The notes below the pieces were generated by a model, which was not told the DNA's origin, searched no databases, and was given only the letters and a program-made list of their open reading frames with translations. DNA of 64,000 bases from Amycolatopsis sp. GTDB taxonomy: Bacteria > Actinomycetota > Actinomycetes > Mycobacteriales > Pseudonocardiaceae. The stretch is taken from positions 16,662 to 80,661 of the forward strand of contig NZ_JAODNM010000139.1 of NCBI RefSeq assembly GCF_025464955.1. The letters run 5' to 3'. How positions within the stretch are numbered: position 1 is the first letter of the stretch; every line of letters begins with the position of its first letter. Positions 53,362-62,600 of the stretch are shown piece by piece. The translations under genes and the position numbers were made by a program.

Positions 53362-54390
53362 GTGGCGAACAAGAGACTGACGAAGGTGGCCGAGCTCGCG
53401 GGTGTCAGCGAGTCGACGGTGAGCCGGGTGCTCAACGGCAGTCCCGAGGTGGCCCCGAAGACGCGGGACGCCGTGCTGGCCGCGCTGGGTATCTGCGGCT
53501 TCGAGCTGCCCGAGCAGCTGCGGGAGGCACGCGCGCCACTGGTCGGGCTTGTGGTGCCCGACCTGCTGAATCCCGTGTTCCCGGCGTTCGTCGAGGCGAT
53601 CTCGGGCCTACTGAACAAGCGCGGGCTCATTCCGGTGCTGTGCACGAGGAGCACCGACGGGGTCTCCGAGGCGCACCACATCGGCATGCTGCTGGAGCAG
53701 AACATCGGCGGCATCATCTTCGGCGGCATCATCTTCGTCGGCGCCAGCTACGCCGACGCCGGCCCGGAGCAGGGGCAGGTCCTGCGTGACCGGAAGGTGC
53801 CGGTGGTGCTGCTCAACGCCGCCGACGAGAACTCGACGTCGGCCCGGGTCTCGGTCGACGACCAGGCCTCGGCCGAGCAGGCGCTGACGTACCTCGCGGC
53901 GCTCGGACACGAGCGGATCGGAATGATCCTCGGCCCGGTCGGGCACGTCCCGTCGGTGCGTAAACTCGCCGGGTTCGCGGCTTTCTGCCGACGTCAGGGC
54001 ATCGCAGCCGACGACTGGCGCCAACTCGTCGCGTACGCCCAGTTCTCCATGGAAGGCGGGGCGATGGCGCTTCCCGGACTGCTGGCGCAGGGTGTCACCG
54101 CTGTCGTCTGCGCGAGCGACGCGCTTGCGCTCGGCGCGATCAGGGCGGCGCGCCGTCAGGGCCTGAGCGTGCCGGAGGACCTGTCCGCGGTGGGTTTCGA
54201 CGACTCGCTGTACATGGTCGCGACAGATCCGCCGCTGACGACGGCCCGCCAGCCGATCGAGGCGATGGCGGCCGCCGCGGTCTCGGCGCTGGCCACCCAG
54301 ATGGACGGGCACGCGCTGGTCAACGAGCTGATGATGTTCGACACGCAGCTCATCGTGCGCGGCTCGACCGCACCGCGCCTGACGCGCTGA
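53362..54390 (+). CDS. LacI-family regulator of the glucan locus
   Basis: A 342-residue LacI-type repressor with HTH (residues 4-55, VAELAGVSESTVSRVLNGSPEV) and a sugar-binding domain. Its position just before a binding protein, permeases and glucan hydrolases suggests it senses an alpha-gluco-oligosaccharide. It carries an unusual tandem duplication GGIIFGGIIF (residues 116-125) from a 15-base repeat, in a strand where family members normally have one copy. GTG start. The gene is followed by a strong hairpin terminator. Confidence 0.9.
   Translation: MANKRLTKVAELAGVSESTVSRVLNGSPEVAPKTRDAVLAALGICGFELPEQLREARAPLVGLVVPDLLNPVFPAFVEAISGLLNKRGLIPVLCTRSTDGVSEAHHIGMLLEQNIGGIIFGGIIFVGASYADAGPEQGQVLRDRKVPVVLLNAADENSTSARVSVDDQASAEQALTYLAALGHERIGMILGPVGHVPSVRKLAGFAAFCRRQGIAADDWRQLVAYAQFSMEGGAMALPGLLAQGVTAVVCASDALALGAIRAARRQGLSVPEDLSAVGFDDSLYMVATDPPLTTARQPIEAMAAAAVSALATQMDGHALVNELMMFDTQLIVRGSTAPRLTR
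53707..53736 (+). repeat. Tandem 15-bp duplication in the LacI regulator gene
   Basis: GGCGGCATCATCTTC occurs twice back to back and in frame, giving GGIIFGGIIF. Identity of the two copies suggests a recent slippage event. Confidence 0.9.
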
Positions 54391-54402
54391 CACCGAATAC
54401 CG

Positions 54403-54437
54403 AAGCGGGGGGCAGGCCTGGAGCCTGCCCCCCGCTT
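54403..54437 (+). terminator. GC-rich hairpin terminator after the LacI gene
   Basis: AAGCGGGGGGCAGGC (54403-54417) and its exact complement (54423-54437) with a 5-base loop, followed by TTTCGTGT. A classic factor-independent terminator separating the regulator from the transporter operon. Confidence 0.9.
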
Positions 54438-54481
54438 TCGTGTCTGGGTCTGGGCAAAAGTCCTGTTCTTGCATGAAATCA

Positions 54482-54510
54482 TTGACATCTTTCTGTGCTG
54501 ACCTTACCGT
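54482..54510 (+). promoter_or_regulatory. Promoter of the glucan operon
   Basis: TTGACA (54482-54487) and TACCGT (54505-54510) with a 17-base spacer. The sequence just upstream, TTGCATGAAATCAT (54468-54481), shares TTGCATG with a stretch before the LacI gene (near 53312) and might hold the operator, but this is weak. Confidence 0.5.
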
Positions 54511-54634
54511 CGTCTGTCACCAGAGCAAGCGAGCTCTCACCGGCTCCGCAAGTCACGCACCCTTCGCAGACCCTTGCCGCCGCTTCGAGGCGTGATCGCG
54601 TCTGCCGTGGTTCTCCAGGAAGGCAGGGCAAGTC

Positions 54635-55993
54635 ATGGATGTCTCACTCAATCGGCGCCGGTTCCTAGGCCTGGGTCTCACCGCGGCGGTGGCGGTCGGT
54701 GTCACCGCGTGCAGCAGTTCGACGTCGTCGGGAGTGGATGCCGACGGCGTGGTCACCATCAGCGTCAACGGACTCCCGCCCGCCACACAGACGGTGGACC
54801 GCAAGAACTTCGAAGACGACATCAGAGCGTTCGAGGCCGGCCATCCCAAGATCAAGATTGACGCCCGCGAAGGGTTGATGGACCCGCAGACGTTCTCGGC
54901 CAAGCTTGCCGGAGGGCAGCTCGAGGACGTCTTCTACGTCTATTTCACCGATCCGGCATCGCTGATCCAGCGACATCAGGCGGCCGATATCAGCCAGTAC
55001 CTCAAGGACGTGCCGTACGTAGGCGACATCCGGAAACCGCTGCAGGACGTATTCCGCGGTCCCGACGGGAAGGTGTACGGCCTGCCGACCGGAAACTACT
55101 CGCTCGGCCTGGTCTACAACCGCGCGCTGTTCACCAAAGCCGGGCTCGACCCGGACAAGCCGCCGACCACCTGGGCTGAGGTACGGGACGCGGCGAAGCG
55201 GATATCCGCGCTGGGCAACGGAATCGTCGGATACGCCGACTACAGCAAGAACGGCCAGGGAGGCTGGCATCTCACGTCGTGGATCTACTCGATGGGCGGT
55301 GACGTCGCGACGCGCCAAGGCAGCACGTGGAAGGCCGCGTTCACCGGCAACGCCGGCCGCCAGGCCCTGCAAGTACTGCACGACATGCGTTTCACCGATC
55401 AGAGCATGGGCACCCGGCAGCTGCTGGAGATCGCCGACGTCCAGCAGCTGATGGGCGCGGGCACGCTCGGTATGTACATGGCCGGCCCGGACAACATCCC
55501 CACCATCGTCAAGCAGTACGAGCGCAAGTACGACGACTACGGCCTCGCGGCCCTGCCCGGTAGCGCGACTCTCGGCGGCGGCGACGGGTTCATGTTCAAC
55601 ACCAAGAACTCCCCGGCGAAGATCAAAGCCGGGCTTACCTGGGTGCAGTGGAAGTACCTCGACCCCGATCGTGAAGAGGCCATCACGAAAAAGTCGGCCG
55701 GCGGCGACATCCCGATCGGGCTTCCTCAGCCGAACTTGTGGCAGGGCATCGCGCAGGCGAAGGTCGACGCGGTCCACAAGCAGTATTCCAACGTGCCGCA
55801 GAAGAACTACCAGCCGTTCGTCGACCGCAGTGGCGCCGTCACGGTCAAGGTCGAGCCGCCGAACGCGCAGCAGATCTACACCGTGCTCGACGGCGTGATG
55901 CAGGCGGTGCTCACCAAGCCCGACGCCGACTTCGGTCAGTTGTTGTCGGACGCGGAGAAGAAGGTCAACACCGTTCTCGAGACGGTCAAGTGA
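54635..55993 (+). CDS. Tat-exported sugar-binding lipoprotein of the glucan importer
   Basis: A 452-residue family 1 binding protein. The N-terminus NRRRFLGLGLTAAVAVGVTAC carries a twin-arginine motif and a lipobox (C near residue 27), so it is Tat-exported and lipidated. The binding-protein fold shows VVTISVNGLPPATQ, GLPTGNYSLGLVYNRALFTKAGLD-type hinge (GLVYNRALF) and a C-terminal lobe. It delivers an oligosaccharide to the permeases that follow 1 base later. Substrate is inferred from the downstream glucanases, likely an alpha-glucan oligomer. Confidence 0.9.
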   Translation: MDVSLNRRRFLGLGLTAAVAVGVTACSSSTSSGVDADGVVTISVNGLPPATQTVDRKNFEDDIRAFEAGHPKIKIDAREGLMDPQTFSAKLAGGQLEDVFYVYFTDPASLIQRHQAADISQYLKDVPYVGDIRKPLQDVFRGPDGKVYGLPTGNYSLGLVYNRALFTKAGLDPDKPPTTWAEVRDAAKRISALGNGIVGYADYSKNGQGGWHLTSWIYSMGGDVATRQGSTWKAAFTGNAGRQALQVLHDMRFTDQSMGTRQLLEIADVQQLMGAGTLGMYMAGPDNIPTIVKQYERKYDDYGLAALPGSATLGGGDGFMFNTKNSPAKIKAGLTWVQWKYLDPDREEAITKKSAGGDIPIGLPQPNLWQGIAQAKVDAVHKQYSNVPQKNYQPFVDRSGAVTVKVEPPNAQQIYTVLDGVMQAVLTKPDADFGQLLSDAEKKVNTVLETVK

Positions 55994-55994
55994 G

Positions 55995-56951
55995 ATGACG
56001 GCCCGGCAGCTGACCCGCGAGCAGGCGATCTCGGAGGTGAAAGTTCCCACTGTGGCAGTGAAAACCAGCCGTCGGCGGGGAAGATTCCTCCGGAGTCTGC
56101 GTGAGAACCTAGTCGCCTATCTGTTCCTGGCGGCAGGAGTGCTCTGTTTCGCGCTCTTTTCGTGGTACCCCATTGTTCGGGGACTGCTGCTGTCCTTCCA
56201 GCAGGTCAATTTCACCGAAGCCGCCGACTGGGTCGGGCTTGACAACTTCCGCCGGCTGTTCGCCGACCCGCTGTTCGCCACCGCCTGGCGCAACACCGCA
56301 TGGTTCACCTTGCTGGCGCTGGTTTTCGGCTTCGCGGCGCCGTTCCTCGTCGCGACCGTGTTGAACGAACTGCGCCACGGAAAGGCATACCTGCGCATGA
56401 CGGTCTACCTGCCCGTGATGCTGCCGCCAGTGGTCACCATGTTGCTGTGGCGCTGGTTTTACGACCCGGGACCAGGCCTGTTCAACAACGTGCTGCGCGT
56501 TTTCCGCCTCCCGGCCCAGCAGTGGCTGGAGTCGGAGAACCTGGCGATGATCTCGTTGGTGCTCGTCTCCACCTGGGCCAACATGGGCACCACGACGTTG
56601 ATCTACCTCGCGGCGATGTCCGGCATCCCCGGCGAGCTCTACGAAGCCGCCGAACTCGACGGCGCGTCTGTCCGGCAGCGGTTCTGGCACGTGACCATCC
56701 CGCAGCTGCGGTTCATCCTGATGATCACGCTGCTGCTGCAGATCGTCGGCACCATGCAGGTCTTCATCGAACCGTACGTGCTGACCGGTGGCGGTCCCGA
56801 GGACGCCACCGTCACCGTTCTGCTCCTGTTGTACCGCTATGCCTTCGTCTATAACGACTTCGGCCTCGCCAGTGCGATGAGCACGGTGCTCTTCTTGGTG
56901 CTGGGCATCTTCGTCGGGGTCTACTTGCGACTGACCAGGACCAAGGGCTGA
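55995..56951 (+). CDS. Sugar ABC transporter permease 1 of the glucan locus
   Basis: A 318-residue MalF/UgpA-type permease with six or more hydrophobic segments (NLVAYLFLAAGVLCFALFSWY). The EAA-type loop is YEAAELDGASVRQRFWHVTIP near residues 215-235 (cited here as EAAELDGASVRQ). The ATG follows the binding-protein stop by one base. With the next permease it forms the channel. No ATPase gene follows, so a shared ATPase encoded elsewhere is needed. Confidence 0.92.
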   Translation: MTARQLTREQAISEVKVPTVAVKTSRRRGRFLRSLRENLVAYLFLAAGVLCFALFSWYPIVRGLLLSFQQVNFTEAADWVGLDNFRRLFADPLFATAWRNTAWFTLLALVFGFAAPFLVATVLNELRHGKAYLRMTVYLPVMLPPVVTMLLWRWFYDPGPGLFNNVLRVFRLPAQQWLESENLAMISLVLVSTWANMGTTTLIYLAAMSGIPGELYEAAELDGASVRQRFWHVTIPQLRFILMITLLLQIVGTMQVFIEPYVLTGGGPEDATVTVLLLLYRYAFVYNDFGLASAMSTVLFLVLGIFVGVYLRLTRTKG

Positions 56952-56963
56952 AAGGGGATCGCC

Positions 56964-57851
56964 ATGGCTGCCGAGACTTCCACCCGGACCCTGATCGCAC
57001 CCAGCGAGATGAACCGTCGTGTCGGTCGACGCCTTTACCGGGTCGTTCTGACGCTGACCCTGGTCGGTTTCACGATCGCTTTCATTTTCCCGCTTTACTG
57101 GATGGTTTCGGGCGCGTTCAAGTCATCCTCAGAGCTTGCCCGGCCGACACCCACCCTGGTTCCGCGGTCGCTGCACCTGGAGACGTATTCCCAAGCCCTC
57201 TCCAGCGCGGGGTTGGGGCACTACTTCCTGAACACATTGCTGCTGGTCGTCGGGGCGTGGCTGTTCCAGCTGGTGATCGACGTCTCGGCCGCGTACGCGC
57301 TTTCTAAACTGAGGCCGAGGTTCGGCAACGTCGTGCTCGGCATGATGCTGGCCACCTTGCTACTCCCGGTGTCGGCGCTGCTGGTGCCGACCTATCTGAC
57401 CGTGGTCGACGTCCCGATCTTCCACCTCAATCTGATCAACACCCCGTTCGCGATCTGGTTGCCGAGCGCGGCGAACGCGTTCAACATCTTCATCCTGAAA
57501 CGGTTCTTCGACCAGATTCCCGGCGAGCTGCTGGACTCGGCGAAGATCGACGGTGCCGGAACCTTGCGGGTACTGGTTTCGGTGGTATTGCCGCTGTCAC
57601 GTCCCGTGCTCGCCGTGGTGTCCATCTTCGCGGTTGTCGGGGTCTGGAAGGACTTCCTGTGGCCGCTGCTCGTGCTGCCGGACCCCTCGAACCAACCGAT
57701 CACCGTGGCGCTCAACAGGCTCGCGAACGACATGCCCGCAAACCAGTTGCTCGCGGGGATGGTCATCGCCAGTATCCCGCTGCTCGTGGTGTTCCTGATC
57801 TTCCAGCGGCATATCATCGCCGGTCTCACCGCCGGCAGTCTCAAAGGCTGA
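56964..57851 (+). CDS. Sugar ABC transporter permease 2 of the glucan locus
   Basis: A 295-residue MalG-type permease (LTLVGFTIAFIFPLYWMVSG, then a characteristic GAFKSSSEL loop). The EAA loop is LLDSAKIDGAGTLRVLVSV, near residues 190-208. The ATG follows AAAGGGG. It is 12 bases after permease 1, and 46 bases before the secreted glucanase gene, so the transporter and its enzyme share a transcript. Confidence 0.92.
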   Translation: MAAETSTRTLIAPSEMNRRVGRRLYRVVLTLTLVGFTIAFIFPLYWMVSGAFKSSSELARPTPTLVPRSLHLETYSQALSSAGLGHYFLNTLLLVVGAWLFQLVIDVSAAYALSKLRPRFGNVVLGMMLATLLLPVSALLVPTYLTVVDVPIFHLNLINTPFAIWLPSAANAFNIFILKRFFDQIPGELLDSAKIDGAGTLRVLVSVVLPLSRPVLAVVSIFAVVGVWKDFLWPLLVLPDPSNQPITVALNRLANDMPANQLLAGMVIASIPLLVVFLIFQRHIIAGLTAGSLKG

Positions 57852-57897
57852 GCCTCCTTTCGTCCCCTCCCCACCCCAGTAGGAAGGACACACCGCC

Positions 57898-60828
57898 GTG
57901 TCTTCGAGAATTCGATTACTCGCCTTACCTGTGGTACTGGCCCTCATCTGTTCGGTCCTGCTCGGACAGTCCGCGCATGCCGCTTCCGGACCGCTGGAAG
58001 CCGAATCGGCCACCCTGTCCGGCGGTGCCGTCGTTGCGACCGACCACAGTGGATTCACCGGCACCGGTTTTGTCGGCGGCTACACCGACGCGAACAAGGG
58101 CACTGCGTCGACGAAGTTCGCCGTGCAGGCGGACTCGGCGGGGGCGGGCTCGGTCAAGATCCGGTACGCGAATGGCACGACAGCCACGATGACGTTGAGT
58201 CTCTACGTCAACGGAACCAAGGTCCGCCAGGTAAGTCTGGCCGCGACGGCCACCTGGGACACCTGGAGCACTGACGATGAATCGGTGACTTTCGCCAAGG
58301 GCGTCAACACCGTCGCGTTGACCTTCGACAGCGGCGACAGCGGCAACGTCAATCTCGACAGCCTGGCCACCACCAGCGGGTCCACCACTCCGCCCGCAAC
58401 CACGGGCACACTGGAAGCCGAGTCGGCTGCCCTGTCGGGTGGCGCGGTCGTCGCGTCTGACCATAGTGGATTCACCGGCACCGGTTTTGTCAGCGGCTAC
58501 ACGGATTCGAACAAGGGCACTGCGTCGACGAAGTTCGCCGTGCAGTCCGCTTTCGACGGTCCTGGGTCCGTCTCGATCCGGTACTCCAACGGCACCGGCG
58601 TGCCGATGACACTGAGTCTCTACGTCAACGGCTCGAAGTCGGTCCAGCTCACGCTGGCAGGCACGGCGAACTGGGACACCTGGGCCACCCACGACGAGTC
58701 GGTGACTTTCGCCAAGGGCGCGGATACCGTCGCGCTGAACTTCGACAGCTCGGACAGCGGCAATGTCAACCTCGACAGCATCGTACCGACGACACCTACC
58801 TCGGAGGCTCCGCCTGACAACCCTCCCGGCAACCTCACCCACCAGGCCGAGACCGCGTTCTTCTCAGGCGGCCCTGGTGTTTCGACGTCTGTTCCGGGCT
58901 ATGCGGGCAGTGGCTACCTCACTGGGTTCACCGGCACGGGCTCCCGGGCCGTCTTCTCGGTCGACACACCGTCCGCCGCCACCTACCCGCTTGCCGTCCA
59001 GTACCGGACCGCGGACGCCGGTGCGGCCACGATCACATTGTCCTCCAACGGAGACACGATTCGGCAGCTGACGCTGCCCGGCACGGCCGGCGCCTGGGCG
59101 TCGGCGTCCACCACCGTTCCGCTGCGCGCTGACCTCAACACGCTCACCCTGCGGACCGAGTCCGGCGACAACGGCAAGCTTGACCTCGACGGCATAGCCG
59201 TCACCAGCTCGACCCCGAACGCCACCCGCGGCGCGACCGTTCCCTACACCACTTACGAGATGGAGAACGGCACCACCAACGCGACGGTCATCGGACCGGA
59301 CCGCACGTTCCTCACCATGGCGTCCGAGGCGTCCGGCCGTAAAGCCGTCACCCTGAGCCAGACCGGTCAGTATGTACAATTCACGCTGACCAAGCCCGCC
59401 AACGCGCTGACCTTGCGATACTCCATTCAGGACAGTTCCGACGGGAGCGGGATCACCGCCCCGCTGGGTCTGTACGCGAACGGAAATCACGTCCAAGATC
59501 TCTCGCTGACCTCGAAGTACAGCTGGGTCTACGGCGCCTATCCGTATACCGGAGCCCCGTCCGCAGGTTCCCCGCACCACTTCTTCGACGACACGCATGT
59601 GCTCATCGGCAATCTCCCGGCCGGCACGGTACTGAAGTTCCAAAAGGACGCGACCGACACTGCCGCGTCGTACACGCTCGACCTCGCCGAGACCGAAACC
59701 GTGGCGCCCGACCAGGTCATGCCGTCGAGCGGGTTCGTCTCCGCCACCACCCTCGGGGTCACCCCGAACGATGGCAGCGATGACACCGCCGCGCTCAACT
59801 CCGCGGTGTCGACGGTCAAGTCGCAGGGGAAGGGCCTGTGGCTGCCCGCCGGGACGTACAACATCTCCGCCCACGTGAATCTTTCCGGCATCGCACTACG
59901 TGGTGCGGGGGAGTGGTCGACCGTCCTGAAGGGACTCAACGGCAAGGGTGGCCTGCTCGGCGTCGGCGGAACGAACTCGATCCAGGACCTGACCGTCTCC
60001 GGTGACGTCACCTACCGCGACGATCAGAACTTCGACACCGGCATCGAAGGGAACTTCGGTAACGGCAGCACCATCCAGGACGTCTGGATCGAACACACCA
60101 AGACCGGGTTGTGGATCGACGCGCCGACCAACGGGCTGTTCGTCAGCGGCCTGCGCATCCGCGACACCATGGCTGACGGAGTCAACCTGCACAAAGGCAC
60201 GGTCGACGTCCAGGTGTCCGACAGCAGCGTCCGGAACACCGGCGACGACGCGCTGGCGATGTACTCGGAAGCCGGGGTGGCCAACGTGGGTGATGCCTTC
60301 CGCTTCGACACCGTCCAACTGCCGCTGCTCGCCAACGCGGCGGCGATCTACGGCGGCACGGCCAACAAGATCGAGGACAACCTCCTGTCCGACACGGTCG
60401 ACGCGTCAGCGGGGATCGCGATCAGTACCCGCAACTTCGGCTCGACCGAAGCGCCGTTCAGCGGAACGACGTCGGTCCAGCGCAACACCCTGGAGCGCAC
60501 GGGCGGCTTCGAACCCAACTGGAAGACCAACTTCGGCGCGCTGTGGATCTACGCCGACACCTCCGACATCACCGCCCCGGTACTGGTCAAGGACGTCGAC
60601 ATCCTCGATAGCACGTTCAGCGGGGTCTTGGTCTCGTTCCAGAAGACGGTCACCAACCTGAGCCTCCAGAACGTCAAAATCGCGAACACGGGGTCCTACG
60701 GGATCGAGATCAACTCGGCGGGCTCGGGTTCGTTCTCGGGCGTCGCTGTCGGCGGCACGACGTCCGGTGGTCTGAACCTCGCCGGTGGTTTCAGCGTGAT
60801 CCGGGGTACCGGCAACAGCGGCTGGTAA
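57898..60828 (+). CDS. Secreted multi-CBM GH87-like alpha-glucanase
   Basis: A 976-residue exported enzyme. Signal peptide (residues 1-26), three beta-sandwich carbohydrate-binding modules of the CBM35/CBM6 kind (about 30-155, 170-295, 312-435), a further beta domain (about 445-605) and a C-terminal right-handed beta-helix (about 610-976). The helix carries IRDTMADGVNLH (754-765) and RNTGDDALAMYS (779-790), a pattern of GH87 alpha-1,3-glucanases/mycodextranases, with candidate catalytic aspartates D755, D760, D783, D784. The GTG start follows AGGAAGGA. It probably cleaves alpha-1,3-linked glucan (fungal wall or nigeran/mutan); other beta-helix glycosidases are the alternative. Confidence 0.75.
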   Translation: MSSRIRLLALPVVLALICSVLLGQSAHAASGPLEAESATLSGGAVVATDHSGFTGTGFVGGYTDANKGTASTKFAVQADSAGAGSVKIRYANGTTATMTLSLYVNGTKVRQVSLAATATWDTWSTDDESVTFAKGVNTVALTFDSGDSGNVNLDSLATTSGSTTPPATTGTLEAESAALSGGAVVASDHSGFTGTGFVSGYTDSNKGTASTKFAVQSAFDGPGSVSIRYSNGTGVPMTLSLYVNGSKSVQLTLAGTANWDTWATHDESVTFAKGADTVALNFDSSDSGNVNLDSIVPTTPTSEAPPDNPPGNLTHQAETAFFSGGPGVSTSVPGYAGSGYLTGFTGTGSRAVFSVDTPSAATYPLAVQYRTADAGAATITLSSNGDTIRQLTLPGTAGAWASASTTVPLRADLNTLTLRTESGDNGKLDLDGIAVTSSTPNATRGATVPYTTYEMENGTTNATVIGPDRTFLTMASEASGRKAVTLSQTGQYVQFTLTKPANALTLRYSIQDSSDGSGITAPLGLYANGNHVQDLSLTSKYSWVYGAYPYTGAPSAGSPHHFFDDTHVLIGNLPAGTVLKFQKDATDTAASYTLDLAETETVAPDQVMPSSGFVSATTLGVTPNDGSDDTAALNSAVSTVKSQGKGLWLPAGTYNISAHVNLSGIALRGAGEWSTVLKGLNGKGGLLGVGGTNSIQDLTVSGDVTYRDDQNFDTGIEGNFGNGSTIQDVWIEHTKTGLWIDAPTNGLFVSGLRIRDTMADGVNLHKGTVDVQVSDSSVRNTGDDALAMYSEAGVANVGDAFRFDTVQLPLLANAAAIYGGTANKIEDNLLSDTVDASAGIAISTRNFGSTEAPFSGTTSVQRNTLERTGGFEPNWKTNFGALWIYADTSDITAPVLVKDVDILDSTFSGVLVSFQKTVTNLSLQNVKIANTGSYGIEINSAGSGSFSGVAVGGTTSGGLNLAGGFSVIRGTGNSGW
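58048..58545 (+). repeat. Duplicated binding-module DNA
   Basis: The first two binding modules of the glucanase are near-identical at DNA level in two blocks: 27 bases at 58048-58074 and 58465-58491, and 38 bases at 58091-58128 and 58508-58545 match exactly. The period is 417 bases (139 residues), so the modules arose by tandem duplication or have been homogenised. Confidence 0.85.
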
Positions 60829-60907
60829 CGGATTCCGTCCTGGGCGCCGGTCCTTCGGGGCCGGTGCCCGCACCTTCCAGCCCTCAGCAAACACAGAGGA
60901 GCACACG

Positions 60908-62551
60908 ATGATCACCACCGTCGCCCCGACCAAGACCGCCTGGTGGCGCCACGCCGCGATCTACCAGATCTACGTGCGCAGCTTCGCCGACGGCAACGGC
61001 GACGGTATGGGCGACCTCGCCGGGGTACGCGACCGGCTCCCGTACCTGCGCGACCTCGGCGTCGACGCGCTGTGGTTCAACCCCTGGTACGCCTCGCCGA
61101 TGGCCGACGGCGGTTACGACGTCGCCGACTACCGGGCCATCGACCCGGTGTTCGGGGACCTCGCCGAGGCCGAACAGTTGATCGCCGAGGCACACGCGCA
61201 CGGCTTGCGCGTGCTCGTCGACCTCGTCCCGAACCACTGCTCCGACCAGCACGCCTGGTTCCAGGAAGCGCTCGCGGCCGGGCCGGGATCACCCGCGCGC
61301 GAACGGTTCTGGTTCGTCCCCGGCCGCGGCGCCCATGGCGAGCTGCCGCCGAACGACTGGCAGTCCTACTTCGGCGGCGGCGCCTGGACGCGGATCACTG
61401 AAGCTGACGGCATCCCCGGGCCGTGGTACCTGCACATGTTCTCGCCGCAGCAACCGGACCTGAACTGGGAGCACGCCGACGTCCGCGCGGAGTTCGAGGA
61501 AGTCCTGCACTTCTGGCTGCGGCGAGGGATCGACGGCTTCCGGATCGACGTCGCGCACGGCCTGGCGAAGAAAGCGGGCTTACCCGACGTCGGGCCGACA
61601 CCCGACGTCACCGACCTGCCGTATCAGGACCGTCCCGAGGTGCACGACGTCTACCGGAGCTGGCGCCGGCTGCTCGGCACCTACGACGACGACCGTATCT
61701 TCGTCGGCGAGGTGTGGCTGCCGACGCCCGAACAGTTCGCCCGTTACCTGCGTCCGGACGAGCTGCACTCCGCGTTCAACTTCGATTTCCTTTGCAGCGC
61801 TTGGGATGCCGCCGCGCTGCGCGGGGTCGTCAACGCCACGCTCGCCGCGCACGAGCCGATCGGCGCGCCGCCGACCTGGGTACTGTCCAATCACGACACC
61901 ATCCGGCACGTCACGCGCTACGGACGTGAGGACACGTCGTTCGACATGGGCGACAAACGCCTCGGCGATCCGAGCGATCCGGTCCTGGGACGTCGCCGGG
62001 CACGCGCCGCGGCGCTGCTGACGCTGGCCCTGCCCGGCGGCGTCTACATCTACCAGGGCGACGAACTGGGGCTGGCCGAGGTCCAGGACCTGCCCGACGG
62101 AGTACTCCAGGACCCGACGTTCGTGCGCTCGCAGGGCGTCGACCGGGGCCGGGACGGGTGCCGGATCCCGCTGCCGTGGTCGTCGGACTCGCCGTCGCTG
62201 GGCTATTCGCCGGCGGGTGCTGAGGTCGAACCGTGGCTTCCGCAGCCCGCGGAGTGGGCGTCGCTCAGCGTCGAAGCGCAGCTTGGCGACTCAGGCTCTG
62301 TTCTTGAGCTCTACCGGGCGGGTCTTGAGCTGCGGCGTCGGGAGCTGATCGACCTGCCGGAGGCGTTGACCTGGGTAGACGCGGGTGTGAGCACCCTTTG
62401 CTTCGACAGGCACGGGGGCTTCCGCTGCCTGGTGAACTTCGGCTCGACCGCTGTCGAACTGCCCGAAGGCGCGACGGTCCTGCTCAGCAGCGGCCCGCTG
62501 AACGGCCGGACGCTGCCCACCGATACTTGCGTCTGGCTTCACCTCGAGTAG
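60908..62551 (+). CDS. GH13 alpha-glucosidase
   Basis: A 547-residue cytoplasmic GH13 enzyme of the oligo-1,6-glucosidase/alpha-glucosidase subgroup. The catalytic nucleophile is D214 in GFRIDVAHG, the acid E268 in FVGEVW, and the third aspartate D330 in LSNHDT. It has no signal peptide, so it acts on oligosaccharides imported by the preceding transporter, releasing glucose. It follows the glucanase with an 80-base gap holding a weak GC hairpin (60842-60870). Linkage specificity cannot be told from motifs alone. Confidence 0.93.
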   Translation: MITTVAPTKTAWWRHAAIYQIYVRSFADGNGDGMGDLAGVRDRLPYLRDLGVDALWFNPWYASPMADGGYDVADYRAIDPVFGDLAEAEQLIAEAHAHGLRVLVDLVPNHCSDQHAWFQEALAAGPGSPARERFWFVPGRGAHGELPPNDWQSYFGGGAWTRITEADGIPGPWYLHMFSPQQPDLNWEHADVRAEFEEVLHFWLRRGIDGFRIDVAHGLAKKAGLPDVGPTPDVTDLPYQDRPEVHDVYRSWRRLLGTYDDDRIFVGEVWLPTPEQFARYLRPDELHSAFNFDFLCSAWDAAALRGVVNATLAAHEPIGAPPTWVLSNHDTIRHVTRYGREDTSFDMGDKRLGDPSDPVLGRRRARAAALLTLALPGGVYIYQGDELGLAEVQDLPDGVLQDPTFVRSQGVDRGRDGCRIPLPWSSDSPSLGYSPAGAEVEPWLPQPAEWASLSVEAQLGDSGSVLELYRAGLELRRRELIDLPEALTWVDAGVSTLCFDRHGGFRCLVNFGSTAVELPEGATVLLSSGPLNGRTLPTDTCVWLHLE

Positions 62552-62600
62552 CGGATTCTGTCTACTGTGTTGGTAGGCGTCGTCGGCGGAGGGAAATGGC

